A stretch of DNA of 64,000 nt from Roseovarius sp. S88 (GCF_037023735.1 NZ_CP146069.1:248001-312000); one strand, 5' to 3'; shown: positions 26,309 through 37,995, counted from the stretch's first letter. A program made the numbers and translations. Notes: generated by a model not told the origin, from the letters alone.

Positions 26309-27415
26309 ATGACAGAGCTTTGTCTGACACATCTCACACTCTCCCACTTCCGCTCGCACAAAACCGCGAGGATCGAAGGAGACGGGCGCCCCATCGCGCT
26401 TTTTGGACCCAATGGCGCGGGTAAAACAAATATCCTTGAAGCGGTCTCTTTGTTTTCTCCAGGGCGTGGATTGCGGCGCTCTGCGGCGCATGACATGGCG
26501 CGCCGACCAGACGCTATCGGATGGAAACTGACCGGCCATTTGCGCAGTCTGCACCAGACCCATGAGATCGAAATCTGGTCAGAAGAGGGCAACGCTCGTC
26601 AACTCAAGATCGACAGCAAACCTGCCAGTCAAATCGCGCTGGGTCGGATTGCCCGTGTGCTCTGGCTCATCCCGTCGATGGACAGGCTCTGGATCGAAGG
26701 GGCAGAAGGTCGGCGGCGGTTCCTGGATCGCATGACGCTCAGCTTTACGCCCTCCCACGCTGAGGCAACGCTGGCCTATGAAAAAGCCATGCGTGAGCGC
26801 AATCGCCTGCTCAAGGACCAGGTGCGCGATGGCCATTGGTATGTCGCGCTTGAACGCCAGATGGCCGAGGCAGGCACGGCCATTCACACGAACCGGGTTG
26901 CTGCCCTTGAGCAGCTTAGCCAGGCGCAGGCAGAGGCGCAGACGGCCTTTCCAACGGCAGAGCTAGAGTTGACCACCACCGAAGGCGAGATGCCGCTCTC
27001 CGAGGATGATTTTCGCGAGGCTCTGCATGAAAGCCGCTTTCGTGACATTGCCGCCGGTCGCACATTGGTTGGCCCGCACCGGGCTGATCTCTACGGGGTG
27101 TATGCCGCCAAGGGTGTCCCAGCCTCGGACTGTTCGACCGGGGAGCAAAAGGCACTGCTGGTTTCGCTCATCCTCGCGAACGCCCGCGCGCTTGCCCGTG
27201 ATTTTGGGGCACCCCCCATACTTCTGTTGGATGAGGTCGCAGCGCATCTCGATGCCAATCGACGGGCCGCGCTCTATGACGAGATTTGCGCGCTTGGGGC
27301 CCAAGCCTGGATGACGGGGACGGGCCCTGAACTGTTCGAGGAGCTCGGAGACCGGGCGCACCACATCCATGTAGACGAAACGGACGGAGCATCGCATTTG
27401 GAGGACATCAAATGA
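26309..27415 (+). CDS. recF: DNA repair and recombination ATPase RecF
   Basis: RecF is an SMC-like ATPase that helps load RecA on gapped DNA. The Walker A motif GPNGAGKTNILEA is near residue 32, the signature region (CSTGEQKALL) precedes the Walker B strand PPILLLDEVAAHLD. The 368-residue length is normal. No conventional ribosome-binding site is visible in front of the ATG because hairpin B sits there. It overlaps the next gene by four bases (ATGA). Confidence 0.97.
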   Translation: MTELCLTHLTLSHFRSHKTARIEGDGRPIALFGPNGAGKTNILEAVSLFSPGRGLRRSAAHDMARRPDAIGWKLTGHLRSLHQTHEIEIWSEEGNARQLKIDSKPASQIALGRIARVLWLIPSMDRLWIEGAEGRRRFLDRMTLSFTPSHAEATLAYEKAMRERNRLLKDQVRDGHWYVALERQMAEAGTAIHTNRVAALEQLSQAQAEAQTAFPTAELELTTTEGEMPLSEDDFREALHESRFRDIAAGRTLVGPHRADLYGVYAAKGVPASDCSTGEQKALLVSLILANARALARDFGAPPILLLDEVAAHLDANRRAALYDEICALGAQAWMTGTGPELFEELGDRAHHIHVDETDGASHLEDIK

Positions 27416-28218
27416 ACACGCCCGTGGGTCCGGCCATGCGTGCCGAAATTGAAAGCGCTCTGACCGCCATCGAGCAGGAAGACGGCGTGCGTATCCTCTT
27501 CGCTGTTGAATCCGGGTCCCGGGCCTGGGGGTTTCATTCCCCCGATAGCGATTACGACGTGCGGTTTGTCTATGCCCGTCCGCGCGACTGGTTCTACAAA
27601 CTGGGCAAGAAACGCGATGTCATTGAACGGCCCATCGACGACGAGCTTGATCTCTCCGGCTGGGAGCTTTCCAAGGCGCTTGAACTGGCGCTGGGGTCGA
27701 ATGCCGTGATTGCGGAATGGCTACAGTCACCCATCCAGTACCGCGCCCAGCCCGGCGTCATAGACCAATTGACGACGTTCACGGAGCAGGCCCTGAGCCG
27801 CAAGTCTGTGACATGGCACTACCTATCCCTGATGCGGCGCCAGCAATCTCGTGTGCGTGATCCGCAGGGGCGTCTGCGGGTCAAGCGTTGGTTCTACATT
27901 CTGCGCCCTGCATTGGCGTTGCGATGGTTGCAGCTCAACAGTTCTGCCATGCCGCCGATGGATTTGGCCCGACTGCGAGCCGGTTCTGGCCTCGACAAGA
28001 GCACCGAAGATGCCATTGATGCACTGTTGGTTCAGAAACTGGCGGCCAAGGAGAAAGCCACAATAGAAGGGGTAGACCCCTTGCTAGAGGAGCTTGTGGA
28101 CTCCGAATGGCGCGCAGCCGAAGATTGGGTGTCTGAAGCCCCCAGAGACGACACCCGCGCGCTGTGGGAAGAGGCCTCACGACTGCATCTTGAACTGTCT
28201 GAGACTGCCTTCAGGTAG
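27412..28218 (+). CDS. RlaP-like nucleotidyltransferase
   Basis: A 268-residue protein with the minimal polymerase-beta nucleotidyltransferase motif GSRAWGFHSPDSDYDVRFVY: Gly 35, Ser 36 and the metal-binding Asp 47 and Asp 49. The whole matches the RlaP-type (COG3541) family, predicted nucleotidyltransferases that in some bacteria accompany RNA ligases and RNA repair genes. The C-terminal part is helical. Here it is not near an RNA ligase; instead its start overlaps the recF stop and gyrB follows, so it is probably co-transcribed with replication genes. Its substrate is unknown. Confidence 0.82.
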   Translation: MNTPVGPAMRAEIESALTAIEQEDGVRILFAVESGSRAWGFHSPDSDYDVRFVYARPRDWFYKLGKKRDVIERPIDDELDLSGWELSKALELALGSNAVIAEWLQSPIQYRAQPGVIDQLTTFTEQALSRKSVTWHYLSLMRRQQSRVRDPQGRLRVKRWFYILRPALALRWLQLNSSAMPPMDLARLRAGSGLDKSTEDAIDALLVQKLAAKEKATIEGVDPLLEELVDSEWRAAEDWVSEAPRDDTRALWEEASRLHLELSETAFR

Positions 28219-28239
28219 GTCTGTCACACCCTGATCCGC

Positions 28240-28283
28240 ACCGACGTTATACCGACGCAATACCGACGTGATACCGACATCGA
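28240..28283. repeat. Four tandem 11-bp repeats upstream of gyrB
   Basis: The heptamer ACCGACG (last copy ACCGACA) begins at 28240, 28251, 28262 and 28273, an exact spacing of 11 bases; the last three copies are preceded by AT. One helical turn per repeat suggests cooperative protein binding on one face of the DNA. It lies 120-165 bases before gyrB. Confidence 0.75.
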
Positions 28284-28290
28284 AAATCCC

Positions 28291-28301
28291 GGTATCCACA
28301 C
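28291..28301 (+). promoter_or_regulatory. DnaA-box-like site upstream of gyrB
   Basis: The sequence GTATCCACA (28292-28300) differs at one position from the DnaA box consensus TTATCCACA. It is a single site just after the 11-bp repeats, so it may point to DnaA regulation of gyrB or may be chance. Confidence 0.3.
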
Positions 28302-28322
28302 CGCCTGAAAAACTGGCCCCAA

Positions 28323-28340
28323 ACCACAAAATATTGTGGT
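28323..28340. promoter_or_regulatory. Operator-like inverted repeat upstream of gyrB
   Basis: ACCACAA/TTGTGGT arms of 7 bp with a 4-base AATA centre, 63 bases upstream of the gyrB start. Symmetry and position fit a dimeric repressor site overlapping the promoter, though no regulator is identified. Confidence 0.45.
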
Positions 28341-28382
28341 CATGACGTGACAAACCCCCCAGAAAATCGTATAAAATCATGA

Positions 28383-30821
<2,439 letters not shown>

Positions 30822-30863
30822 TCGCGGTTCGCGTGCTATTGACAGAATCCAAGTTTCAAAGCA

Positions 30864-30893
30864 GCGTTGCCGTATCCGAAAGGAAGGCAACGC
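30864..30893. repeat. Stem-loop after gyrB
   Basis: An 8-bp perfect stem GCGTTGCC/GGCAACGC with a 14-base loop, 43 bases beyond the gyrB stop. There is no T-run, so it is a weak terminator candidate or an mRNA-end structure. The 215 bases between gyrB and hyuA hold no convincing gene; a 21-codon frame from 30896 is too short to support. Confidence 0.4.
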
Positions 30894-31036
30894 CACATGG
30901 CACATTTGATTGCAGCACTGCGCTTTGACCGTCGCGCGCTTCGGTGTGATCTCGTCACCTAGCCGATGTTTCCGCGCTTGGCGCGTGTGAGCTTTTGACG
31001 CAATCGGATGCCGGGCATCCTTCTTTGGAATATCAC

Positions 31037-33133
31037 ATGACACAGGGTTCTGGGCTTCGCGTTGCCGTCGACATTGGCGGGACGTTTACCGACACGGTTT
31101 TGATGGATGGACGGGGCGAAATCTTGTCCACCAACAAGACGCCAACCACACCAGTGAATCCAACGCTTGGGGCGCTGGAAGGCGTCAAGTTGGTCCTGGA
31201 CACCGCGGATCGCGACTGGGATCAACTTACGGGCTTTATCCACGGAACAACCCTCGCGACAAACGCTCTGATCGAAAAGCGGGGCGCACAGGTTGCGACG
31301 ATTACAAGCGCAGGCTTTCGTGACATCTTGGACATCGGCTATGAGCGGCGATACAGCCAATATGACATCAACCTGGAAAAGCCTGACCTACTGGTGCCAC
31401 GAACCCGTGCCTTTACGATCGGAGGGCGCATAACCGCAAAGGGTGATGAATACGAACCGCTTGATGATGATGCGGTTCAGGACCTCGTGCTAAACCTGAG
31501 GAACTGCCGGGCGGAAGCCATCGCGATCTGCCTTCTGCACAGTTACGCCAATCCCGATCATGAACGACGGCTAAAAGCACTGCTGCAGGCGCATCTGCCG
31601 GACGTCCTTGTTTCGATATCAAGCGAAGTGAGCCCCGAGGCGCGAGAATTTGATCGCCTCTGCACAACGATCGCAAACGCCTACATTCAACCGCTCATGG
31701 CTTCTTACCTTGCGGATTTCCAAACTCGATTTGCCGCGCAGGGTGTGACCTGTCCGATCCTGATGATGACGGCAGGTGGTGGGATGACGACACTCAAGAC
31801 AGCCGCCGCCCTTCCCATCCGGCTTGTTGAATCCGGACCGGCCGGGGGTGCCATTCTTGCCGCGCGTATCGCGGAACAGGTTGGGGCGCGGGATGTTCTG
31901 TCCTTTGATATGGGCGGCACCACGGCCAAGCTTTGTTTGATTGACGGGTATCAGCCACAAAGCGCACGTCGTTTTGAAATTGCACGCGCAGAACGGTTCA
32001 TCAAAGGGTCTGGCATGCCTGTGCGAATTCCAGTGCTCGAGATGATCGAGATCGGTGCTGGCGGCGGCTCCATCGCGTCTGTCGATCGACTGGGTCGCTT
32101 GCAGGTCGGACCCGAAAGTGCTGGGAGTGAGCCGGGACCAGCGGCGTTCTCCAAAGGAGGGTGGATGCCGACTGTTACCGACGCGGATGTGGTTCAAGGA
32201 TTGATTGAGCCGGCCAGTTTCGCGGAGGGTCGCCTTGCCATTGATGTTGATGCGGCGCGAACTGCGATCAAGACAAACATTGCGACCCCTCTGAACAGCA
32301 ATGAAGAAAATGCCGCGGCGGGTCTAAATGAAATCGTGGATGAAAACATGGCGGCTGCGGGACGGATGCATGCCGTTGAATCGGGCAAGGACCTTGCGGC
32401 GCGTACAATGATTGCCTTTGGCGGGAATGGACCGCTTCATGCCACAAGGGTCGCACGCCGCGCAGGTGTCAGCCGCATTCTGGTGCCAAATGATCCCGGA
32501 GTTGGCTCTGCTGTTGGGTTCCTCAATGCGCCGGTGTCATTTGAGATCGTGAGAAGCCGATACAGCACTCTTGAATCTCTAGATGTCGATGCAATCAATG
32601 CCTTCCTCAACGGGCTCATAGGCCAAGCCACCGAAGTCGTCCGCGCCGGAGCACCGAAGGGTGCACTGAAGGTCGTGAAAGCTGCGTTCATGAGGTATCG
32701 TGGGCAAGGTCACGAAATCGAAATTCCCCTGCAACCGGGTGAGCTGCAGGCAGATGGCATTGATGCTTTGCAAGATGCATTTGAGGCGGAATACAGCAGG
32801 CAGTTTTCGCGCGCCGTACCGGGCATGACAGTGGAAATCATGAATTGGTTTGTGCGGGTGGCCAGCCGGGACATGTCCGATGCACCGCCAAGAGACACAC
32901 CAAAACCTCGACCTGCGACACCCAACAGGCAAACGTCGGTGTTCTGCGAGCTGACCATGCAAAGGCGTCAGGCGGATGTCTATGACCGACAGGCAATGAC
33001 ACCGGGCGCGACGCTGACGGGTCCTGCGCTTATCGTTGAGCCACAAACGACGACCTATGTCAGCGCGGACTTTTCAGCCAACGTGGATGCGCTGGGCAAC
33101 ATTCTATTGGTTCGAGACAGGAGCAAGCCATGA
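31037..33133 (+). CDS. hyuA: Hydantoinase/oxoprolinase subunit A
   Basis: ATP-dependent ring-opening amidohydrolase subunit of the N-methylhydantoinase / 5-oxoprolinase / acetophenone carboxylase family. Two actin-like nucleotide-binding motifs are seen: VDIGGTFTDTVLMDG at about 11-25 and SFDMGGTTAKLCLI at 289-302. The glycine-rich segment SGPAGGAILAARI and FGGNGPLHATRVARR are also family marks. A TTG at 30995 opens the frame, but ATG 31037 has GGA seven bases upstream and the family's N-terminus. It overlaps hyuB by four bases and heads a seven-gene operon with no regulator or transporter in the window. Confidence 0.93.
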   Translation: MTQGSGLRVAVDIGGTFTDTVLMDGRGEILSTNKTPTTPVNPTLGALEGVKLVLDTADRDWDQLTGFIHGTTLATNALIEKRGAQVATITSAGFRDILDIGYERRYSQYDINLEKPDLLVPRTRAFTIGGRITAKGDEYEPLDDDAVQDLVLNLRNCRAEAIAICLLHSYANPDHERRLKALLQAHLPDVLVSISSEVSPEAREFDRLCTTIANAYIQPLMASYLADFQTRFAAQGVTCPILMMTAGGGMTTLKTAAALPIRLVESGPAGGAILAARIAEQVGARDVLSFDMGGTTAKLCLIDGYQPQSARRFEIARAERFIKGSGMPVRIPVLEMIEIGAGGGSIASVDRLGRLQVGPESAGSEPGPAAFSKGGWMPTVTDADVVQGLIEPASFAEGRLAIDVDAARTAIKTNIATPLNSNEENAAAGLNEIVDENMAAAGRMHAVESGKDLAARTMIAFGGNGPLHATRVARRAGVSRILVPNDPGVGSAVGFLNAPVSFEIVRSRYSTLESLDVDAINAFLNGLIGQATEVVRAGAPKGALKVVKAAFMRYRGQGHEIEIPLQPGELQADGIDALQDAFEAEYSRQFSRAVPGMTVEIMNWFVRVASRDMSDAPPRDTPKPRPATPNRQTSVFCELTMQRRQADVYDRQAMTPGATLTGPALIVEPQTTTYVSADFSANVDALGNILLVRDRSKP

Positions 33134-34788
33134 CCACTATCCCCAAAACGCGTCTACAGGTCATGTGGAACCGCCTGTTGGCCGTTGTGGAAGAGCAGGG
33201 ACAAGCCCTCATCCGCGCAGCCTTTAGCCCTATCGTGCGGGAGAGTGGTGACATCTCGGCAGGTATCTTTGATTTACGTGGGCGCATGTTGGCGCAGGCG
33301 GTGACTGGAACACCGGGGCACATCAACACAATGGCCGAGGCGGTCAAAAACCTGCTCGAACGATTTCCGGTTCAAACCATGCGCCCTGGGGATATCTACC
33401 TGACCAACGACCCGTGGCTCGCGTCAGGGCATCTCAATGACTTCCTGTTGATGCAGCCGGTGTTTCACAAAAACCGCGTTGTGGGCTTTACGTCCTGTAC
33501 ATCCCATCTCGCAGATCTGGGAGGGAAGGGCATGGGCCCCGAGGGCACAGACGTGTTCGATGAGGGTCTGCTGATCCCGCCTTGCAAACTTTTGGACGGA
33601 GGTGAGATCAACAGTTTTCTGATGGAGATCGTCAAAGCAAATTCACGCGAACCCGTGGCAAATGAGGGCGACATCTATGCGCTGATCGCATGCTGCGAAA
33701 CCGGAGCAGAACGGCTTGCAGGTATGATGGTCGAGTTTGATCTGGAGGATCTCGATACTCTGGCCAACTACATCATCGATACATCCAGGCAAGGCACCAT
33801 AGAAGCAATCGCCGAAGTGCCCAAAGGGGTGTACAGGGCGGAGTTGATGGTTGACGGGTATGAACACCCTATCAGACTCGTCGCCACCCTGACGGTTGCC
33901 GAAGATCACGTCCTGCTTGATTTCGATGGCACCGACGGGTGTTCGGACAAGGGCATCAATGTGCCGCTGAATTACGCCACGGCCTATTCCGTCTTTGCGT
34001 TGCGTTGCATTATTGGATCGGACATTCCCAACAATGCAGGCTCTCTGGACCCGTTCCGCGTGACGGGGCCGAAGGGATGTATCCTAAACGCACAGCCGCC
34101 TGTTCCGGTCGCCATGCGACATTCAATCGGGCAAATGACACCTGATCTGGTCTATGGGTGTCTGTCCCAAGCCTTGCCCGACAAAGTACCCGCAGAAGGC
34201 GCATCCTGCCTATATGATTTGCCCATTCGACACACGCCCGAAGCGGCACGTGACGGCGGCACGCAGTTCGCGCTGGAGCTGGTCTACAATGGCGGCACTG
34301 GCGCTCGACCCGCGCGTGATGGCCTGTCGGCCACAGCGTTTCCAAGTGGCGTTTGGGGCAGTCAGGTTGAAACAACCGAGGCAACAGCGCCTGTCATGAT
34401 AGCCAAAAGAGAACTGCGTGTTGACAGCGGCGGCCCCGGAAAACACCGCGGAGGACTGGGACAACATATCGAAATCCAGTCGTCCAATAGCGCTGAGTTC
34501 CTTGTGTTTCCATCTGTTGAGCGTGTTCTTTTTCCTGCGGCTGGTCGACATGGAGGAATGCCAGGGGCACTGGGGCGCATGCGGATCGGTGAAGAGGGAG
34601 AAGACCTTCCCAGCAAGGGTGAATTTCTTGTGCCTGCAGGCGTTCCCATGATCCTTGAAACACCAGGAGGTGGCGGCATTGGACAGCCTGAGGATCGCGC
34701 GTCAGAGCACATCGCACGTGATCTGGAAGAGGGATTGATATCGCCCAAAGCCGCCCGCGATGTATACGGTTGGAGGAAACGACCATGA
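33130..34788 (+). CDS. hyuB: Hydantoinase/oxoprolinase subunit B
   Basis: Partner of HyuA. The 552-residue protein has family features near the start (TRLQVMWNRLLAVVEEQGQALIRAAFSPIVRESGD), the DPWLASGHLNDF region, and the C-terminal LRVDSGGPGKHRGGLGQ and TPGGGGIG segments. Together with HyuA it would hydrolyse a lactam, cyclic imide or hydantoin-like ring, or carboxylate a ketone, at the cost of ATP. ATGA overlaps both with hyuA and with the downstream aminotransferase show coupled translation. Confidence 0.93.
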   Translation: MTTIPKTRLQVMWNRLLAVVEEQGQALIRAAFSPIVRESGDISAGIFDLRGRMLAQAVTGTPGHINTMAEAVKNLLERFPVQTMRPGDIYLTNDPWLASGHLNDFLLMQPVFHKNRVVGFTSCTSHLADLGGKGMGPEGTDVFDEGLLIPPCKLLDGGEINSFLMEIVKANSREPVANEGDIYALIACCETGAERLAGMMVEFDLEDLDTLANYIIDTSRQGTIEAIAEVPKGVYRAELMVDGYEHPIRLVATLTVAEDHVLLDFDGTDGCSDKGINVPLNYATAYSVFALRCIIGSDIPNNAGSLDPFRVTGPKGCILNAQPPVPVAMRHSIGQMTPDLVYGCLSQALPDKVPAEGASCLYDLPIRHTPEAARDGGTQFALELVYNGGTGARPARDGLSATAFPSGVWGSQVETTEATAPVMIAKRELRVDSGGPGKHRGGLGQHIEIQSSNSAEFLVFPSVERVLFPAAGRHGGMPGALGRMRIGEEGEDLPSKGEFLVPAGVPMILETPGGGGIGQPEDRASEHIARDLEEGLISPKAARDVYGWRKRP

Positions 34789-35867
34789 TCACGCCCCTGC
34801 CTCATCTCGCGTCAATGGCACCCTATGCGCTGGCCGATTTGGCGGCTGCAGAAGGCAAACGGCTTGTCTCTTTGTCACAAAACGAAAGCTTTCGCCCGCC
34901 GTCACCCATGGTGGCGCAGGCCATGCGCGACGCGTCCGAAGCTCCGCATCTTTATCCCGATCCGGATTGGAGCGACCTACGGCATGCGTTGGCCGACCTG
35001 CATGGGCTAAACGCCGGGCAAATCTTATGCGGCAACGGCTCTTTGGACCTGATCGGTTGCCTCGCGCGGACTTATTTGTCTGCAGGTGGCGCAGCGCTCG
35101 CGCCGGAACACGCCTACCCGTTCTTCAGGATAGCCACAGAAACCACTGGCGCGCGATTTGACACAGCAGAAGAAACCGATCTTTGCGCGGATATTGATGC
35201 ATTGCTGGCGGCGGTGAAGTCAGACACAAAAATTGTGTTTATCGCCAACCCCGGCAATCCGACCGGCACGCGCCGGTCTGGCGCCGATCTGCGGCGCCTG
35301 CGAGAGGCTTTGCCGGCAACTGTGCTTCTTGTGATTGATGAGGCCTATGGCGAATTTGCTGATCACCTGCACCAGCCCCTTTTCGACATGGTTAACAGAG
35401 GCGATACGCTTGTGCTGCGCACCTTCTCCAAAGCGTATGGTCTGGCCGGGATGCGTGTGGGATGGGGATACGTTCCAGGACCGGTAGCCGCGGAAATGCG
35501 GAAGGTGATGAACCCCAATAACGTTGCGCTTTTGGGCCAAGTGGCGGCGCTGGCGGCGCTCAAGGATCAGGACTACATGGGTGCCACTTGCCAAGAAACG
35601 GCGGCTTTGCGCAGTCGATTTGTTACCCGAATGCGCACTGCGGGGATCGACGTGCCAGAAAGTCACACGAATTTTGCCCTGTTGCGCTTTGCATCAGCAG
35701 AGGCTGCACAACGTATGGACCACGCCTTGAGAAGCGAGGGCGTTTTGCTGCGTGGTCAGGGTGGAGCCGGGTTGCCCGAGTGCCTGCGCGCGACGGTGGG
35801 TGTTGCGGATGATATGGACCTGGCTGCAGAATTGATCGAAACTCAGGTTCTGGAGGAGATGTCCTAA
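34785..35867 (+). CDS. HisC-like class I aminotransferase
   Basis: PLP-dependent aminotransferase of the histidinol-phosphate aminotransferase-like group, 360 residues. Lys 216 in RTFSKAYGLAGMRVGWG is the PLP Schiff-base lysine; FIANPGNPTG and LLVIDEAYGEF are the other cofactor contacts. It is not expected to be the biosynthetic HisC because it lies inside a catabolic-looking operon with no his genes. GGAGG stands eight bases before ATG 34785, which overlaps the hyuB stop (ATGA). The likely role is amino transfer to or from an intermediate. Confidence 0.88.
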   Translation: MITPLPHLASMAPYALADLAAAEGKRLVSLSQNESFRPPSPMVAQAMRDASEAPHLYPDPDWSDLRHALADLHGLNAGQILCGNGSLDLIGCLARTYLSAGGAALAPEHAYPFFRIATETTGARFDTAEETDLCADIDALLAAVKSDTKIVFIANPGNPTGTRRSGADLRRLREALPATVLLVIDEAYGEFADHLHQPLFDMVNRGDTLVLRTFSKAYGLAGMRVGWGYVPGPVAAEMRKVMNPNNVALLGQVAALAALKDQDYMGATCQETAALRSRFVTRMRTAGIDVPESHTNFALLRFASAEAAQRMDHALRSEGVLLRGQGGAGLPECLRATVGVADDMDLAAELIETQVLEEMS

Positions 35868-36613
35868 TGTCCACGGATACCAGAGGCCGCGCGCGCATTG
35901 GTGTTTTCGTACCCTTCACGAACACCAATCTGGAACCTGACATGATGCTGCTGAGACCGGCGGGCACGTCGCTGCATTTTGCACGGCTCGGGGGGTATGA
36001 CGCGGATGAGATCCCGAACGAACATCAGATGGCGCAGCTTGGATCATCTGATATGGAAGAGCCGCTGCGCTTGATCCAAGGCGTGCGCCCAGATGTTGTG
36101 ATCTATGGCTGCACATCAGCAACACTCGCCCATGGTCCGGCATTTGACAACGATCTGCGCGCGCGTATCGCCGCGCAAAGCGGAGCTAAGACAGTGACCG
36201 CGGCAAGTGCTTTGATCTATGCCTTGCAAAGCCTGGGCCTACGCCGCGTGGGCTTTGCATCACCCTATGTGCCCACCCTGAATGACGAGGCCATTGGCTT
36301 TCTCGCAAGCGAGGGATTTGAAACCGTCGGGCGGGCAGATTTTGAAGGAACATTGGACAATGTGGGGCAAGGCGCGCTTTCGCCGCAAGATGTTTTTGAG
36401 CTTGGTATACGTGCAGATCATCCCCAGGCTGAGGCTGTCGTGTTGTCCTGCACCGATATGCGCAGCGTTGAAGTGATCGCGGAGCTGGAGACAAAACTAG
36501 GCAAGCCTGTCGTTACGTCCAACCAAGCGATGATGTTTCAGGTGATTGACATGGCTCATCTTGGCCCTGCTCCAAAGGGATTTGGGCAGCTTTTTGAAAG
36601 GATCAGCGCATGA
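35867..36613 (+). CDS. Maleate isomerase/arylmalonate decarboxylase-family enzyme
   Basis: Cofactor-free enzyme of the Asp/Glu racemase superfamily, closest in layout to maleate cis-trans isomerases and arylmalonate decarboxylases. Two cysteines in matching contexts, Cys 82 (IYGCTSATLAHG) and Cys 195 (VLSCTDMRS), are the expected catalytic pair. The start GRARIGVFVPFTNTNLEPDM and the PAGTSLHFAR segment fit the family. Such enzymes isomerise or decarboxylate small dicarboxylates; the related hydantoin racemases act with hydantoinases. The start shares one base with the preceding stop (TAATG). Confidence 0.85.
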   Translation: MSTDTRGRARIGVFVPFTNTNLEPDMMLLRPAGTSLHFARLGGYDADEIPNEHQMAQLGSSDMEEPLRLIQGVRPDVVIYGCTSATLAHGPAFDNDLRARIAAQSGAKTVTAASALIYALQSLGLRRVGFASPYVPTLNDEAIGFLASEGFETVGRADFEGTLDNVGQGALSPQDVFELGIRADHPQAEAVVLSCTDMRSVEVIAELETKLGKPVVTSNQAMMFQVIDMAHLGPAPKGFGQLFERISA

Positions 36614-37995
36614 AACAGCATCTCAATCCCGTGGCGATTCCGGGAGAGGCGCAGTTCGCGGCGATTGCGGACTTTGCACTTGGATCAGTTGTGCCGATTC
36701 CAGACAACGCCTTGCGCCACTGCTCCACATTATTGATCGACACCCTTGGTGTTGCGGCAGGTGCCACAGTTTTGGAAGTGGGCGACATTGCCCGGGACTT
36801 CGCGGTGGATTTCTATGCAGCAGGTGCTCCTGAGAACGCGGCAACCATTCTATTTGATGGCCGCAAGGCAAGCCTGCCCGGCGCGGCCTGGGCGCTGGCC
36901 ACGCAGATTGACAATCTAGACGGGCATGACGGCTACAACCCAACCAAGGGTCATATTGGCTGCGCAGTTGTGCCTGCGTTGTTTGCCTTTGCTGAAACGC
37001 AACCCGACTTGTCCGGGCTGGACGCGTTGCGCGCCCTTGTGATGTCGTACGAAGTTGCGGCGCGCGCAGGTCTGTCTCTGCATGCCACCGTCAGCGACTA
37101 CCACACATCCGGAGCGTGGAACGCACTGGGGGTTGCGGCGCTGGGCTGTCGCCTCAGAGGAGCCAACACCGATCAGCTTCGACAGGCCATGGGCATCGCA
37201 GAATACCATGGCCCTCGCAGCCAGATGATGCGGGAGATCGACAATCCCACGATGTTGCATGATGGGTCTGGCATGGGCGCGCTGGTCGGAAGTTCCGCCA
37301 CACTACTGTCAATGCGTGGGTTCACCGGCGCGCCTGCAATCACGGCAGAGGCTGATGAGGTGGCTGGGTACTGGGCCGATCTTGAGCAAAACTGGACCGT
37401 GGCTGAGAACTACATCAAACCCTACCCAAGCTGTCGCTGGGGTCATGCCGCGCTTGATGCCTTGCGACAGGTGATGCAGGAAAACCTAAATGTCACACCC
37501 GATACAGTTGCTTCGATTGAGGTGCGCACATTTGATGAGGCGGCGCGGCTTTTTGCTGGGATGCCCGACAGCACCACCCAGGCGCAGTATTCCCTGCAAT
37601 TTGTTATGGCTGTGATGCTCAAGCACGGGACTGTTGCCCCGGGGCATATTGCGGGACAGGGGCTGAAGGATCCACAGATTGCGGCACTTGTTCCCAAGAT
37701 TACTGCAAAGGCCACCGATCAACATAATAGCCGCTTCCCAGAAGGACGCTGGTCGGATGTTGAAGTGGTGTTGCACGACGGAACACGACTTCAGTCCGAG
37801 GACACTCCGGCCAGCGGTGGCCCTGATGCCTGGCGCTCAGATACCGATATAGAATCCAAGTTTCATAGCTTCTGTGAGGGGCGGCTATCCAATGACCGCA
37901 CCAAGGCCATATGGGCGATGCGCGATGCGTTGTTATCGCCCGATACGCGCTTTTCTGACTTGGCCAAACTCGTCCAGCCCGGATGTGACGCATGA
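36610..37995 (+). CDS. MmgE/PrpD family protein
   Basis: A 461-residue member of the MmgE/PrpD family, which includes 2-methylcitrate dehydratase, cis-aconitate decarboxylase and iminodisuccinate epimerase. Typical segments are LLIDTLGVAAGATVLE, GAAWALATQIDNLDGHDGYNPTKGH and YKPYPSCRWGHAALDAL-like sequence (IKPYPSCRWGHAALDAL). It overlaps the preceding gene (ATGA) and the following dehydrogenase (ATGA). No prp genes lie nearby, so a role in propionate breakdown is unlikely; dehydration or epimerisation of a di- or tricarboxylate intermediate is the best guess. Confidence 0.88.
   Translation: MKQHLNPVAIPGEAQFAAIADFALGSVVPIPDNALRHCSTLLIDTLGVAAGATVLEVGDIARDFAVDFYAAGAPENAATILFDGRKASLPGAAWALATQIDNLDGHDGYNPTKGHIGCAVVPALFAFAETQPDLSGLDALRALVMSYEVAARAGLSLHATVSDYHTSGAWNALGVAALGCRLRGANTDQLRQAMGIAEYHGPRSQMMREIDNPTMLHDGSGMGALVGSSATLLSMRGFTGAPAITAEADEVAGYWADLEQNWTVAENYIKPYPSCRWGHAALDALRQVMQENLNVTPDTVASIEVRTFDEAARLFAGMPDSTTQAQYSLQFVMAVMLKHGTVAPGHIAGQGLKDPQIAALVPKITAKATDQHNSRFPEGRWSDVEVVLHDGTRLQSEDTPASGGPDAWRSDTDIESKFHSFCEGRLSNDRTKAIWAMRDALLSPDTRFSDLAKLVQPGCDA

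Noticed and set aside
30896..30961. 21-codon frame after gyrB
   Set aside because: Too short, no hydrophobic or other feature, and its start abuts the arm of the stem-loop; no support as a gene or leader peptide.
34785..35867. Biosynthetic histidinol-phosphate aminotransferase HisC
   Set aside because: The fold is HisC-like, but there are no his genes and the gene is translationally coupled to hydantoinase-type genes, so a catabolic aminotransferase is more likely.
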